NCBI GenBank assembly: GCA_934277435.1
Contig: CAKQUE010000002.1
Location: forward strand, 62,001-126,000
Source: an uncultured Alphaproteobacteria bacterium
Lineage (GTDB): Bacteria > Pseudomonadota > Alphaproteobacteria > RF32 > CAG-239
Length of the DNA stretch: 64,000 nt
Direction of reading: 5' to 3'
Shown: positions 17,861 to 27,266 of the stretch, in pieces
Numbering within the stretch: the first letter of the stretch is position 1
How the letters are laid out: every line of letters starts with the position of its first letter
Notes under the pieces: model-generated
What the model saw: only the letters and a program-made list of their open reading frames with translations
The model's database searches: none
What the model was told of the DNA's origin: nothing
Made by a program: the position numbers and the translations under genes

Positions 17861-20665
17861 TTATTCGTCCGAATTTGTGGTTTCCGGCTCAGTTACGAAA
17901 TCATCAGCCATATCATCAGCAACATCGTCTAAAACATCGTTGCCATCTTCGTCGATTTCTTCATCGGCGTCAGCATCGGCGTCCAGCCATGTTACGGAAA
18001 CAACTTTTTCATCTTCGCCAGTACGGAACAAGATAACACCTTGTGTCTTACGTCCGGCCACACGGATATCATCAACCGGCATACGGATAAGCTTGCCGCC
18101 GTCGGTAACCATCATAATTTCCTTACCATCTTCAATTGGGAACGAGCTTACAACTTCTTTGTTGCGCGGTGACATTTCCATATTGGCAATACCCTGGCCG
18201 CCGCGTCCGGTTACGCGATATTCATATGAAGACGTACGCTTACCATAACCGGTTACGGTAACAGTCAAAATAAACTCTTCAGCTTTGCGCATTTCTTCAA
18301 ATTTAGCCATATCAAGCAAATTCAACAACCCTGTTTGGTCTGGAGAAATGCAAGCATCGCCTCCGCTTTCGGCTTCCATACGTTTCATAGCGCTGGAAAC
18401 ACGCAGATATTCATCACGTTCTTCCACGCTAGCAGTGCAATGTTTCAAAATAGACATTGAAATAACTTCATCATCGCCTTGCAGCTTGATACCGCGCACG
18501 CCGGTAGAATTACGACCGACAAACACGCGCAAATCCTCCACCGCAAAACGAATACATTTACCGCTCTTTGCTGCCAGCATAATATCGTTGCTATCATCAC
18601 ACAAAGCCACATTGATGAGCTTATCGCCCTCGTCCAGTTTCATAGCGATTTTACCATTAGATTGAACATTGACAAAGTCCATCAGGCTGTTGCGGCGAAT
18701 ATTGCCTTTAGCAGTGGCAAATGCAATAGACAGGTTCTCGCAATCGGCTTCATTTTCTGGCAATTTCATAATGGCTGTGATTGTTTCGCCCTGCACCAGC
18801 GGCAGCAGATTGATAAACGGCTTACCTTTAGATGTCGGTGAACCCAGCGGCAGTTTATAAACCTTCATCTTATAAACAATGCCTTTGTTAGAGAAGAACA
18901 GTACCGGAGTATGGGTGCTGGCCACAAACAAGCGGGTAACAAAATCTTCTTCTTTAGTGGTCATACCTGATTTACCCTTTCCACCGCGTTTTTGCGCCTT
19001 ATAAGCATTAAGCGGCACACGTTTGATATAACCGGCTTCGGTCACGGTCACAACCATTTCTTCTCGCTGAATCAAAGACTCGATATCTTGGTTGTATTCA
19101 ATGTCTTCAATTTTGGTCAAACGCGGAGTAGCGTATTCGTCTTTGACGGCAACCAATTCATCGCGCATAATGCCATAAAGTTTTTCACGGCTAGCCAAAA
19201 TAGAAAGAAATTCTTTAATATCTTCACCCAAAGAAACCAATTCATCGTGAATTTTATCACGTTCCAAACCGGTCAAGCGTTGCAGTTTCAAATCCAAAAT
19301 GGCTTTGGCTTGGTCATCAGACAAGCGATATAGACCGTTTTCAACTTTTCTATCCGGTTCATCAATCAAATTAACCCAATCTTCAATAGAAGCGGCAGGC
19401 CAAGCCTTGCCAACCAAAGAGTCTTTAGCGTCTTGCGGCGTTGGCGCAGTTTTAATCAGTTCGATAACTTCGTCCAAATTTTCCACAGCTATAGCCAAAC
19501 CAACCAATACATGCGCGCGGTTACGAGCTTTATTCAAGCGATAAATCGTACGGCGGCGGATAACTTCTTCACGAAATTCAATAAAGGTCGAGATAATGTC
19601 TTTCAAGTTCATCATCATCGGGCGGCCACCGTTAATCGCCAGCATATTCATACCAAAGCTGGTTTGCAGAGCCGTAAACTTATAGAGCTGATTCAAAACC
19701 ACATCGGCTTGGAAATCGCGCTTAATTTCTATCACAATACGCACGCCCTGACGGTCGGACTCATCACGGATATCAGAGATACCCTCAACTTTTTTATCTT
19801 TTACCAATTCGGCAATGTGTGAAACCAAAGCCGCTTTGTTTACCTGATACGGCACTTCATGCACGATAATGGCTTCTTTATCCTTGCGGATTTCCTCAAT
19901 AGTGCATTTAGCGCGCATCATAATAGAGCCGCGGCCGGTCAAATAAGCCTGTTTAGCCCCGCCGTAACCCAAAATCAAACCGCCGGTCGGGAAATCCGGT
20001 CCCGGAACAATGCTGACCAGTTCTTCAATACTGATTTCCGGATTGTCAATATAGGCGCAGCAAGCATCAATCACCTCGCCCAAATTGTGCGGAGGAATGT
20101 TTGTGGCCATACCAACGGCAATACCGTTGCCGCCGTTTACCAGCAAGTTAGGGAAACGCGCCGGCAAAACTGTCGGTTCTTGTAAAGATTCATCATAGTT
20201 TGGCATAAAGTCAACAGTATCTTCGTCCAAATTGTCGGTCAAACAAGAAGAAACTTTAGCGAGTCTGGCTTCGGTATAACGCATAGCAGCAGCGCCATCA
20301 CCATCCATAGAGCCAAAGTTACCTTGTCCGTCAACCAATGTCAGACGCATAGAAAACGGCTGCGCCATACGCACCATGGCTTCATAAATAGAGCTATCGC
20401 CATGCGGGTGATATTTACCCATAACATCGCCGACGATACGCGCCGATTTACGATATGGTTTGGTGCAGTCATAACCGTTTTCATACATGCCGTAAATAAT
20501 GCGGCGATGCACAGGTTTCATACCGTCACGAGCATCTGGCAACGCACGCGACACAATCACGCTCATGGCATAGTCCAAATATGAACGGCGCATTTCTTCC
20601 GAAATCATAGTCGGGGCAATGTTATCAGACTTAATGACATCTGTGTTTTCAATTTCTTCTGTCAC
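17861..20665 (-). CDS. gyrA: DNA gyrase subunit A
   Basis: GyrA breaks and rejoins DNA in the gyrase A2B2 complex. The product is 934 aa if it starts at the GTG at 20663-20665, which has AAGAGG 6 nt upstream; the frame extends a further 30 codons upstream without support. The catalytic tyrosine lies in AAAMRYTEARL. The quinolone region reads HPHGDSSIYEAMVRMAQPF: the Ser at the position equal to E. coli 83 is kept, and Glu stands at the position equal to 87. The C-terminal beta-pinwheel includes the GyrA box-like QRGGKGKSG, and an acidic tail follows. It has its own terminator. Confidence 0.95.
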   Translation of the reverse strand: MTEEIENTDVIKSDNIAPTMISEEMRRSYLDYAMSVIVSRALPDARDGMKPVHRRIIYGMYENGYDCTKPYRKSARIVGDVMGKYHPHGDSSIYEAMVRMAQPFSMRLTLVDGQGNFGSMDGDGAAAMRYTEARLAKVSSCLTDNLDEDTVDFMPNYDESLQEPTVLPARFPNLLVNGGNGIAVGMATNIPPHNLGEVIDACCAYIDNPEISIEELVSIVPGPDFPTGGLILGYGGAKQAYLTGRGSIMMRAKCTIEEIRKDKEAIIVHEVPYQVNKAALVSHIAELVKDKKVEGISDIRDESDRQGVRIVIEIKRDFQADVVLNQLYKFTALQTSFGMNMLAINGGRPMMMNLKDIISTFIEFREEVIRRRTIYRLNKARNRAHVLVGLAIAVENLDEVIELIKTAPTPQDAKDSLVGKAWPAASIEDWVNLIDEPDRKVENGLYRLSDDQAKAILDLKLQRLTGLERDKIHDELVSLGEDIKEFLSILASREKLYGIMRDELVAVKDEYATPRLTKIEDIEYNQDIESLIQREEMVVTVTEAGYIKRVPLNAYKAQKRGGKGKSGMTTKEEDFVTRLFVASTHTPVLFFSNKGIVYKMKVYKLPLGSPTSKGKPFINLLPLVQGETITAIMKLPENEADCENLSIAFATAKGNIRRNSLMDFVNVQSNGKIAMKLDEGDKLINVALCDDSNDIMLAAKSGKCIRFAVEDLRVFVGRNSTGVRGIKLQGDDEVISMSILKHCTASVEERDEYLRVSSAMKRMEAESGGDACISPDQTGLLNLLDMAKFEEMRKAEEFILTVTVTGYGKRTSSYEYRVTGRGGQGIANMEMSPRNKEVVSSFPIEDGKEIMMVTDGGKLIRMPVDDIRVAGRKTQGVILFRTGEDEKVVSVTWLDADADADEEIDEDGNDVLDDVADDMADDFVTEPETTNSDE

Positions 20666-20822
20666 TTTATACCTCTTTTCTTTAAACTTGTTAAACTGCT
20701 TAAACATAGCAAAAATTAGCTTTGAGAAAAAGTTTTTTCTCCGATTTATACCCAAAATAAAATAGGACTTTTGCGTCTATGGGCAAAAAAAGCGCCTTAA
20801 AATCGATTTTTCTTTTTAAAAG

Positions 20823-20851
20823 TTAACAAAAAATTACATCTGGACTATATT
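20823..20851 (+). promoter_or_regulatory. Candidate sigma70 promoter before a tiny ORF
   Basis: TTAACA at 20823-20828, a 17-nt spacer, and TATATT at 20846-20851. Transcription would start at about 20858-20860, at or just before the ATG at 20861, so the message would be nearly leaderless. Confidence 0.45.
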
Positions 20852-20860
20852 GGGTAAAAA

Positions 20861-20935
20861 ATGATAAAATTTGGAAAAATCGGTGAAGAATGGAACACAC
20901 CTTTAGAAATTGTATCTGTTATCAATATTGATTAA
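20861..20935 (+). CDS. Possible 24-aa peptide, nearly leaderless
   Basis: A 24-codon frame beginning MIKFGKIGEEWNTPLEI. A promoter-like sequence ends 9 nt before its ATG, and a strong hairpin with a T-run starts 5 nt after its stop. There is no ribosome site. The compact promoter-ORF-terminator layout is the only support, so this could equally be a small RNA of about 115 nt. Confidence 0.3.
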   Translation: MIKFGKIGEEWNTPLEIVSVINID

Positions 20936-20940
20936 ATTAA

Positions 20941-20977
20941 AAAAAGCACTGCTACTTTAAAGTAACAATGCTTTTTT
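20941..20977. terminator. Bidirectional intrinsic terminator
   Basis: AAAAAGCACTGCTACTTT pairs with AAAGTAACAATGCTTTTT with two mismatches, and there are T-runs on both strands. It serves the 20990-22174 gene (minus) and the short transcript from 20823 (plus). Confidence 0.85.
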
Positions 20978-20989
20978 GTTTTTCGGTAC

Positions 20990-22174
20990 CTACATGGCAA
21001 AATCGTTGCCAGGCTGATAGTTTTCATACGCCCGCTTTAATTCATTGCGTACCAGTTCAGGCTCATATACCAAAGCCACTTGCACAACGAAATAATCAGA
21101 CGCTGAAAACGTGCCATCCAAATAGTCAGCATACACATTTTTCAGCATACGCTTCAATGGATAGTGAAACAGCGGCGTCATGCTCAAGCTGTTGATACGA
21201 GGATGTATCTTCAGCAACAAGCTGCGGCTCATTGGGCTCAAGAATCCTCTGTCAAAAATGAAGTTAATCATATTGACAGATATTCTTCCCGTTAGCGGAA
21301 TTATATCATATACAAAAGAGCAAATCTCCTTATAAATTTGTCCTTGCGCCGCCTTTTCTTCGGCTGTTGCACATGGAAGCGAATTATAAATACTTATAAT
21401 TTGCTCTTCAGCAATATGATAAAGTTTTTCACGACGGCAGCCGTCTTTTTGGTTGAGCAGCAGGCGAATTTCTGAAACTCCAAGCTTGACTTTGTTCCGC
21501 TTCATGGATTCCAGATGCTTGATAGTCTGCTTCAAAAACTGCTTGTTTTCTTCAAACACTGCATTTTGCAATGCTTGCTCAGCGCTCCACTGCTCGAAAT
21601 CAAGCTGTTTTCCTTCAATCAACCTAGCAAAAGCCGCGCGACCGACATCATTAACTTTGTGGACAAACTCCGTTGTCTTACTAATCAGATACTCCAGCGA
21701 ACGACTCTTGTCCTTAGCGTAGCTTTTACGCATGCGAGCCAGTAATTTACTGTAATCGTTGCGGTCAAAGTCCTCCATTGCATGCACTTCCGCCACAAAA
21801 GCTGCGTCTTTGTGATCATAGCCGTGAATATGTACGCTTTGAAGGAACGTAAACTTCATCTTGGCATAGAGTTTTACCTCTATGCTGTCAATTTGAAACA
21901 CATCCTCCTCAAAATCGCCAAAATCCTCACCGTTATGAATACGTGTAACAGCCCAGCGGCGCGCAACAGGCATCAGCTTTTTTAGAGTGGCCTTTTCAAA
22001 GGCCTTTTTGTCATACCCCATCTTCTCGTAATAAGGTATTTTGTGCATTGCATCTTCATCAGAAGCATCTTGCACAAATTTCTTAACCCCATCAAGCAAA
22101 CCACACAACAAAGTCTTTGCCTCTGCAGAATCCTTTACAGCTACAGATACCGAGTCATTTCCAATAATTTCCAT
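20990..22174 (-). CDS. Hypothetical protein of unknown family
   Basis: A 394-aa protein, probably cytoplasmic: no signal peptide or membrane segment. It is mixed-charge and mostly helical in character. Recognisable only as blocks are an N-terminal DAMHKIPYYEKMGYDKKAFEKA, a middle segment MRKSYAKDKSRSLEYLISKT and a C-terminal LVYEPELVRNELKRAYENY. Codon use is more mixed (AAG, GAG, GGT, TTG) than in gyrA or lon on either side. It has its own promoter (TTGACA-17-TACATT), a leader without a Shine-Dalgarno sequence, and its own terminator, so it looks like an inserted single-gene unit. I do not recognise a function. Confidence 0.7.
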   Translation of the reverse strand: MEIIGNDSVSVAVKDSAEAKTLLCGLLDGVKKFVQDASDEDAMHKIPYYEKMGYDKKAFEKATLKKLMPVARRWAVTRIHNGEDFGDFEEDVFQIDSIEVKLYAKMKFTFLQSVHIHGYDHKDAAFVAEVHAMEDFDRNDYSKLLARMRKSYAKDKSRSLEYLISKTTEFVHKVNDVGRAAFARLIEGKQLDFEQWSAEQALQNAVFEENKQFLKQTIKHLESMKRNKVKLGVSEIRLLLNQKDGCRREKLYHIAEEQIISIYNSLPCATAEEKAAQGQIYKEICSFVYDIIPLTGRISVNMINFIFDRGFLSPMSRSLLLKIHPRINSLSMTPLFHYPLKRMLKNVYADYLDGTFSASDYFVVQVALVYEPELVRNELKRAYENYQPGNDFAM

Positions 22175-22211
22175 ACGATAAATTTAATTAATAATACTGT
22201 TTACGTCTAAA

Positions 22212-22240
22212 AATGTAGCTCTTTTTTGCAATATTGTCAA
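22212..22240 (-). promoter_or_regulatory. Sigma70-type promoter of the 394-aa unknown gene
   Basis: On the minus strand TTGACA (22240-22235), a 17-nt spacer and TACATT (22217-22212). The start codon is 38 nt further on. Confidence 0.7.
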
Positions 22241-22250
22241 GCTGTGCCAT

Positions 22251-22292
22251 AAAAAAACAGCCGCAGTTTTAAGGACTGAAGCTGATTTTTTT
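22251..22292. terminator. Intrinsic terminator of lon
   Basis: Stem CAGC-cg-CAGT / ACTG-aa-GCTG with T-runs on both strands. On the minus strand it ends the lon transcript. Confidence 0.8.
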
Positions 22293-22319
22293 TAAGATTG
22301 TTTGTTTTTTTTAAGTAAA

Positions 22320-24659
22320 CTATTTATGCAAAGCGATTTTCAAAACCTCTGAAACATTGTCTACCGGAATAATTTTCATCCCCTTTTTTACGTTATCAGG
22401 AATTTCTGCCAAATCCTTTTCATTTTCTTTTGGAATAATCACGGTTTTGATGCCGCCGCGCAAAGCTGCAAGCAATTTTTCTTTCAAACCGCCAATTGGC
22501 AAAACTCGCCCTTGCAAGGTTATTTCTCCGGTCATGGCCACGTCTTTTTTAACCGGAGTTTTAGTAAACACCGAAACTAAAGTTGTGTACATAGCTATAC
22601 CGGCCGACGGTCCGTCTTTTGGCGTTGCGCCTTCTGGCACATGAACATGCACGTCAGTTTTTTCAAACACTTCAGGATCTATACCCAAATCTTTGGAATG
22701 AGCACGCACCACCGAATATGCGGTTTCGATTGACTCTTTCATCACATCGCCCAGCTTACCGGTTTGTGTTACCTTTCCCTTTCCTGGCATATCCACGGCT
22801 TCAATAAACAATATATCGCCGCCGACTTCTGTCCACGCCAAACCTGTTGTCACACCAATATGGTCTTGCTTTTCTGCCTCGCCATAACTAAAGCGTTTTA
22901 CGCCCAAATATTTTTCCAGATTTTCAGGCGTAACTTCTATTTTGACGCATTTGCCTTTTTGCAGCAAAATTTCTTTAGTAGCTTTGCGGGCAATTGTTGA
23001 AAGCTCGCGTTCCAAATTGCGTACACCGGCCTCTCGGGTATAATAACGGATTATATCTTTGATTGCCGCATCTGTGATAAGCAATTCCGAACATTTAACC
23101 GCATTTTCATCAAACACCTTTTTTAATAAATGGCGTTTGGCAATTTCAACTTTTTCATCTTCCGTATAGCCAGAAAGCTGAATAATCTCCATACGGTCAA
23201 GCAAAGGCCGCGGCATATCCAGAGAATTGGCGGTTGTCACAAACATAACGTCTGACAAATCATAATCAACTTCCAAATAATGGTCATTAAAGGTAGAGTT
23301 TTGCTCTGGGTCCAAAACCTCAAGCAAGGCAGAACTCGGATCACCGCGCCAATCGTTACCAAGCTTATCGATTTCATCAAGCAAAAACAGCGGATTAGAC
23401 GTGCCGACTTTTTTCATTGATTGCACAATTTTACCAGGCATAGCGCCAACATAGGTGCGGCGATGACCTCTGATTTCGGCCTCATCACGCATACCACCCA
23501 ACGAAGCACGCACAAAATTGCGGTTTGTGGCGCGGGCAATAGATTTACCAAGCGAAGTTTTACCAACCCCCGGAGGGCCAACCAAGCACAATATAGGCGC
23601 TTTCATATTTTTGGAGCGAGATTGCACAGCTAAATATTCCACAATACGTTCTTTAACTTTTTCTAAGCCATAGTGGTCTTCTTCCAAAACATCAATTGCT
23701 TTTTGCAAGTCTTTGTTTAATTTAGTCTTTTTATCCCAAGGAATATCCAACAACCAATCCAAATAATTACGTATAACCGCGCTTTCTGGAGAAGAATTTC
23801 CCATATTTTTAAGTTTTTTCAACTCGGACAAAGCTTTTTCACGCGCTTCTTTAGTAAATTTTGTCGCGTTGATGCGTTTGAGATAATTACCAAATTCATC
23901 ACCGTCTTCGCCATCATTCAGCTCTTTTTGAATAGCCTTAATCTGCTCATTCAAATAATATTCTTTTTGGCTTTTTTCCATTTGTTTTTTGACACGATTT
24001 TTGATTTTGTCTTCGACTTCCATCACCATCATTTCTGTGTCAATCAGCTGCAGTAATTTGTTTAAACGTTCTTTCAAATTACCGGCTTCAAGCAAAAACT
24101 GTTTATCTTCGGTTTTCAGCGCCAAGTGCGAAGCTATGGTATCAGCCAGCTTGTCATATTCTTCTATTTGTTTAACCGACTGCACCACATCAAGCGGAAT
24201 TTTTTTATTGAGTTTAATATATTCCTCAAACTGGCTGACAACCGCCCTCGCCCACGATTTTAGCTCTGTATTATCTTCATTTTCCTGCGGATAAGGCAAA
24301 ATCGACGCCGAAATATAAGCTCCTTCGTGATGAAAAGATTTAATTTTGATGCGTTCAATACCTTCAACCAAAATTTTCACGGTTCCGTCTGGCAACTTTA
24401 ACATTTGCAAAATATTGCCACGAGTGCCAACTTTATACAAATCAGCGGCTTCAGGAACTTCTACATCGGCTTTTTTTTGCATTACCAAAACAATATCCGA
24501 GCCTTTGTCATTAGCCTTTTGCACAGCTTCAATAGACATTTCGCGTCCCACAAAAATCGGCACAATCATCTTTGGATAAACCACAACATCACGCAGCGGC
24601 AACACCGGCAGCACAATTTTTTTTGTTTCTACTTTGCTTTCTTCCATATTTTCCTGCAT
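22320..24659 (-). CDS. lon: ATP-dependent Lon protease
   Basis: Lon unfolds and degrades damaged and regulatory proteins in the cytoplasm. The roughly 775-aa product has the N-terminal substrate-binding domain (LPVLPLRDVVVYPKM), a coiled middle, the AAA+ domain with Walker A GPPGVGKTS near residue 361, and the C-terminal protease domain. The catalytic Ser is in PKDGPSAGIA (about 684) and the Lys in GGLKEKLLAA (about 725). The start is taken at the ATG at 24659 (MQENMEESK), with GGAG 10 nt upstream; MEESK at 24647 is an alternative. It has its own terminator. Confidence 0.95.
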   Translation of the reverse strand: MQENMEESKVETKKIVLPVLPLRDVVVYPKMIVPIFVGREMSIEAVQKANDKGSDIVLVMQKKADVEVPEAADLYKVGTRGNILQMLKLPDGTVKILVEGIERIKIKSFHHEGAYISASILPYPQENEDNTELKSWARAVVSQFEEYIKLNKKIPLDVVQSVKQIEEYDKLADTIASHLALKTEDKQFLLEAGNLKERLNKLLQLIDTEMMVMEVEDKIKNRVKKQMEKSQKEYYLNEQIKAIQKELNDGEDGDEFGNYLKRINATKFTKEAREKALSELKKLKNMGNSSPESAVIRNYLDWLLDIPWDKKTKLNKDLQKAIDVLEEDHYGLEKVKERIVEYLAVQSRSKNMKAPILCLVGPPGVGKTSLGKSIARATNRNFVRASLGGMRDEAEIRGHRRTYVGAMPGKIVQSMKKVGTSNPLFLLDEIDKLGNDWRGDPSSALLEVLDPEQNSTFNDHYLEVDYDLSDVMFVTTANSLDMPRPLLDRMEIIQLSGYTEDEKVEIAKRHLLKKVFDENAVKCSELLITDAAIKDIIRYYTREAGVRNLERELSTIARKATKEILLQKGKCVKIEVTPENLEKYLGVKRFSYGEAEKQDHIGVTTGLAWTEVGGDILFIEAVDMPGKGKVTQTGKLGDVMKESIETAYSVVRAHSKDLGIDPEVFEKTDVHVHVPEGATPKDGPSAGIAMYTTLVSVFTKTPVKKDVAMTGEITLQGRVLPIGGLKEKLLAALRGGIKTVIIPKENEKDLAEIPDNVKKGMKIIPVDNVSEVLKIALHK

Positions 24660-24750
24660 CTCAGCATAACTCCGTCCAATACATCTTTTTATTATATAGG
24701 GTTGCTTTTTCCGTTCGACAATAGCGCATTGCAAATTTTCCCCACTTTGT

Positions 24751-25023
24751 TTAGTTTATGGCGATAATTTTAATATTATCCTCCAAATACTTTTCAACAC
24801 CCTTGTTTATCAATTTTAAGAGCCGCTTGCTATCTTTAGAATTGATTTTCAAGCCAATCTCCGCTGCAAGCTCTTGAATATTCCTGTTATTAACATATTC
24901 ATCAAAAGCCAAAATCAAATTAGTTTTGGCTGATAAATATTCTCCCTTTCTGGCTTTTGGATGATTTTCTTCAAAAGTCCAAAAAATCTCATTAGCTATG
25001 TATGTTAACTCATGTATATTCAT
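24751..25023 (-). CDS. Small hypothetical protein (90 aa)
   Basis: A 90-aa, charged, probably helical protein beginning MNIHELTYIANEIFWTFEEN. There is no signal peptide or membrane segment. The chosen ATG at 25021-25023 has AGGTG 5 nt upstream; the open frame continues 16 codons further without a ribosome site. It lies between lon and a secreted-protein gene on the same strand. No family is recognised. Confidence 0.65.
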   Translation of the reverse strand: MNIHELTYIANEIFWTFEENHPKARKGEYLSAKTNLILAFDEYVNNRNIQELAAEIGLKINSKDSKRLLKLINKGVEKYLEDNIKIIAIN

Positions 25024-25092
25024 TTGACACCTGCAATGCATAATATAAATATTATTTATTGCCTTTGTCAATAATATTTTTCTAATATTTTA

Positions 25093-26025
25093 TTATTTTT
25101 TACCTATAATCTTATTTTTTTCTAATTTATCTTGCAAAAACTTGTTTATCTTACCATTGGCATCAGCGGCAGCACGGGTTAAGAGTTTTATTATCAAATT
25201 ATCGGCCATTTGCTGTTCGTCTTTATCCGCGGCAAACAAAACAAAGTGATTTTGCTCTTGTTTGAGCGATTTAAAATCAGCATCATGCTGGGCTGTTGTC
25301 TGCAAAACAACAACCATTTGCATTTTATGATTTTTATCATCTATTTTATCTACTTCTGCTTTGGTTAAAGCCGGTTCAACCACAAAATCAGCCAAACTTT
25401 TATCATCTGTCACAAAATAATAGTCGCTGTGCGAGAATTTCTCTTTTAAAAAGTCGGTATAATGATTGGTGTCCGTATCGTCCCAAAATTTCATATTTTC
25501 GATATACACCAGTTTTTTTTCTTTCAAATTCTGCGGTTTAAAAGCTGTTTTTTGTTTTACTTCTTCGGCGACTTCGGCAGCCATTTTCACTTCTGCATCT
25601 GGATTTATATGCGCAGGCTCAGCCGCTTTTTTATGTTCTTCTATCAAAGACTTTAGTTCATCGGCCGAAATTTCCAAATTAGCCGAAACATGCACACACA
25701 CCCGATTTACTTCGGATAAAGTGACATTATGTTCAACATTGGTTAAATACTCATCAATAAGTCGATAAGCAATAATATCAACCACTGACGGTGCTAAATT
25801 TTTACCGTATTTTTGAATAATTCCGGCAGATTTGACCGCGATAAGGCTAGCCTTATCAACAGCGCGATATTCCATAGTTTGTTTATCAAAATCTTGCTGT
25901 CTGTCATCACAGGCATCTGCCTCAACCATTTGAGATATCACTGCATTATCTTGAGCATAAGCACTATTTTGCAAACATAACGCAAGCGCTGTCATGCATA
26001 AAATTTTTTCCAAACCAGCAGACAT
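25093..26025 (-). CDS. Secreted hypothetical protein paired with a lipoprotein
   Basis: A 310-aa exported protein: the signal peptide ends QNSAYAQD near residue 27. The mature part is Lys/Asp/Glu-rich, with a helical middle. The C-terminal half (from about residue 165, EKKLVYIENMKFWDDTDTN) alternates short strands and helices such as YYFVTDDKSLADFVVEPAL and KMQMVVVLQTTAQHDADF. The ATG at 26023-26025 is 2 nt after the stop of the lipoprotein gene and uses GGTGG inside that gene's end as ribosome site, so the two are translationally coupled. The arrangement resembles LpoB-like or FlgO-like two-domain periplasmic proteins, but the family is not certain. Confidence 0.7.
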   Translation of the reverse strand: MSAGLEKILCMTALALCLQNSAYAQDNAVISQMVEADACDDRQQDFDKQTMEYRAVDKASLIAVKSAGIIQKYGKNLAPSVVDIIAYRLIDEYLTNVEHNVTLSEVNRVCVHVSANLEISADELKSLIEEHKKAAEPAHINPDAEVKMAAEVAEEVKQKTAFKPQNLKEKKLVYIENMKFWDDTDTNHYTDFLKEKFSHSDYYFVTDDKSLADFVVEPALTKAEVDKIDDKNHKMQMVVVLQTTAQHDADFKSLKQEQNHFVLFAADKDEQQMADNLIIKLLTRAAADANGKINKFLQDKLEKNKIIGKK

Positions 26026-26027
26026 TT

Positions 26028-26678
26028 TTACCACCAGCTTCTATCTCCGTCCGCCTGATGAACAACTTCTGTCCATTCTCCGATTTTAACACCATCTTTG
26101 CTTTCTAAAGTCAAAGTATATTTTATGGCTGGCACTTGTTTAGTCGGAGTATCGAACCAATCAACCGCGGTATTTAACACATATTCTGCCCGTGGCTTAT
26201 TATTCACCAATATAGCAGTACTGCTGTTTTCCAGGCGTTTTTTAATGGTTTTCACGCCTTTATCAATTCCGCCAGGTAAATCTTTGTCCGCAGTTTTAGT
26301 ATCAGCCACAAAAATTCTTACCGGTTTATCTTGAAACACGGCTTTGGCATCATTAAGCATAGAATTTACTGTTCGATTGGCTGAAATAACATAAATTTCC
26401 GGCAATTCAGGAATTATCGTTTTTTGTTGTTCCGGTGCTACCGGCTCTTCATCTGGGCAGCAGCGGCGCTTTTTGTGTTCAGAATAAACTTCGGTAACGC
26501 GTGGTTTTAGCACCAACGGCTCCGGCATGGCTTGCGGGCAATTATTTTCTACACACGAATAAGAACACGGAACACTCACTTCCGCAACTTCTGGATACGC
26601 CTCAACTTCTGGCGTTTTTGACGCCGAAGAACAGCCTGCGACTAAAACCAACGTGCTGAGCAAAGCCATTTTTTTCAT
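26028..26678 (-). CDS. Lipoprotein, possibly LpoB-like
   Basis: A 216-aa predicted lipoprotein with lipobox VAGC (Cys16), then a Pro/Cys-rich linker with several cysteines (SYSCVENNC, RRCC). The C-terminal domain from about residue 93 reads YVISANRTVNSMLNDA ... VRIFVADTKT ... AEYVLNTAVDWFDTP ... KYTLTLESKDG. That order (strand, helix, 'ADYVL' strand, 'LT.L...DG...W' strands) resembles the LpoB/penicillin-binding-protein-activator fold. The assignment is tentative. It is the first gene of a two-gene unit with the secreted protein downstream, and AAGGAGA precedes the ATG. Confidence 0.7.
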   Translation of the reverse strand: MKKMALLSTLVLVAGCSSASKTPEVEAYPEVAEVSVPCSYSCVENNCPQAMPEPLVLKPRVTEVYSEHKKRRCCPDEEPVAPEQQKTIIPELPEIYVISANRTVNSMLNDAKAVFQDKPVRIFVADTKTADKDLPGGIDKGVKTIKKRLENSSTAILVNNKPRAEYVLNTAVDWFDTPTKQVPAIKYTLTLESKDGVKIGEWTEVVHQADGDRSWW

Positions 26679-26816
26679 TTTGATATCTCCTTTTTATAGT
26701 TGTTACTATATTTACACGTCGACCCTTAAAAATACCTTAATATCGACCAAGATTTACTTGAAAAATATTTAATAAACTTTTATGCTGAAAAAAATTATAA
26801 GCAAAGGACACTTAAA

Positions 26817-27254
26817 ATGCTGATTACTTTTTTGGCTGTTTTATCACCATTTTTAATACTAATTCCGCCACTACAGCGCAATCGCTTTTTTATTTTGTAT
26901 TTTGCCATTATGATGCTGGCGGCCTACATAACCGAAAATCATTATTTTAGAGTGGTTATGTTTTCACACAAAGCTTTTTTAGTTTTTTTAGTTTATCATT
27001 TATGTTGCATAAATATAGCAACGTTTATTGCCTATGGCGCAGATAAACACGCAGCCAAGCGCGGCGATTGGCGAGTGCCTGAAATACATCTGCACGCGCT
27101 GGAATTTTTGGGCGGCTGGCCCGGAGCTATTATCGCGCAAAATTTCTTTCATCATAAAACTAAAAAACGTAGTTTCCGAGCTATGTTTTGGCTGATGCTT
27201 GTTTTAGAAGCCGCGGCGATTTATATTATTTTGAAATATCTGAAGTTGATTTAA
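26817..27254 (+). CDS. DUF1294 membrane protein
   Basis: A 145-aa membrane protein with four hydrophobic segments. The C-terminal half carries the DUF1294 pattern: YGADKHAAKRGDWRVPEIHLH, then LEFLGGWPGAIIAQNFFHHKTKKRSF. Most DUF1294 proteins are shorter, so the first two helices are an added N-terminal part. The function of the family is not established. It is divergent from the lipoprotein gene and is followed 12 nt later by the DUF4139 gene on the same strand. Confidence 0.88.
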   Translation: MLITFLAVLSPFLILIPPLQRNRFFILYFAIMMLAAYITENHYFRVVMFSHKAFLVFLVYHLCCINIATFIAYGADKHAAKRGDWRVPEIHLHALEFLGGWPGAIIAQNFFHHKTKKRSFRAMFWLMLVLEAAAIYIILKYLKLI

Positions 27255-27266
27255 GGAGATTTTATT

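Noticed and set aside
20300..20420. Quinolone-resistance change in gyrA
   Set aside because: Ser is kept at the main resistance position; Glu at the position equal to E. coli 87 may be natural in this lineage and is not evidence of selection.
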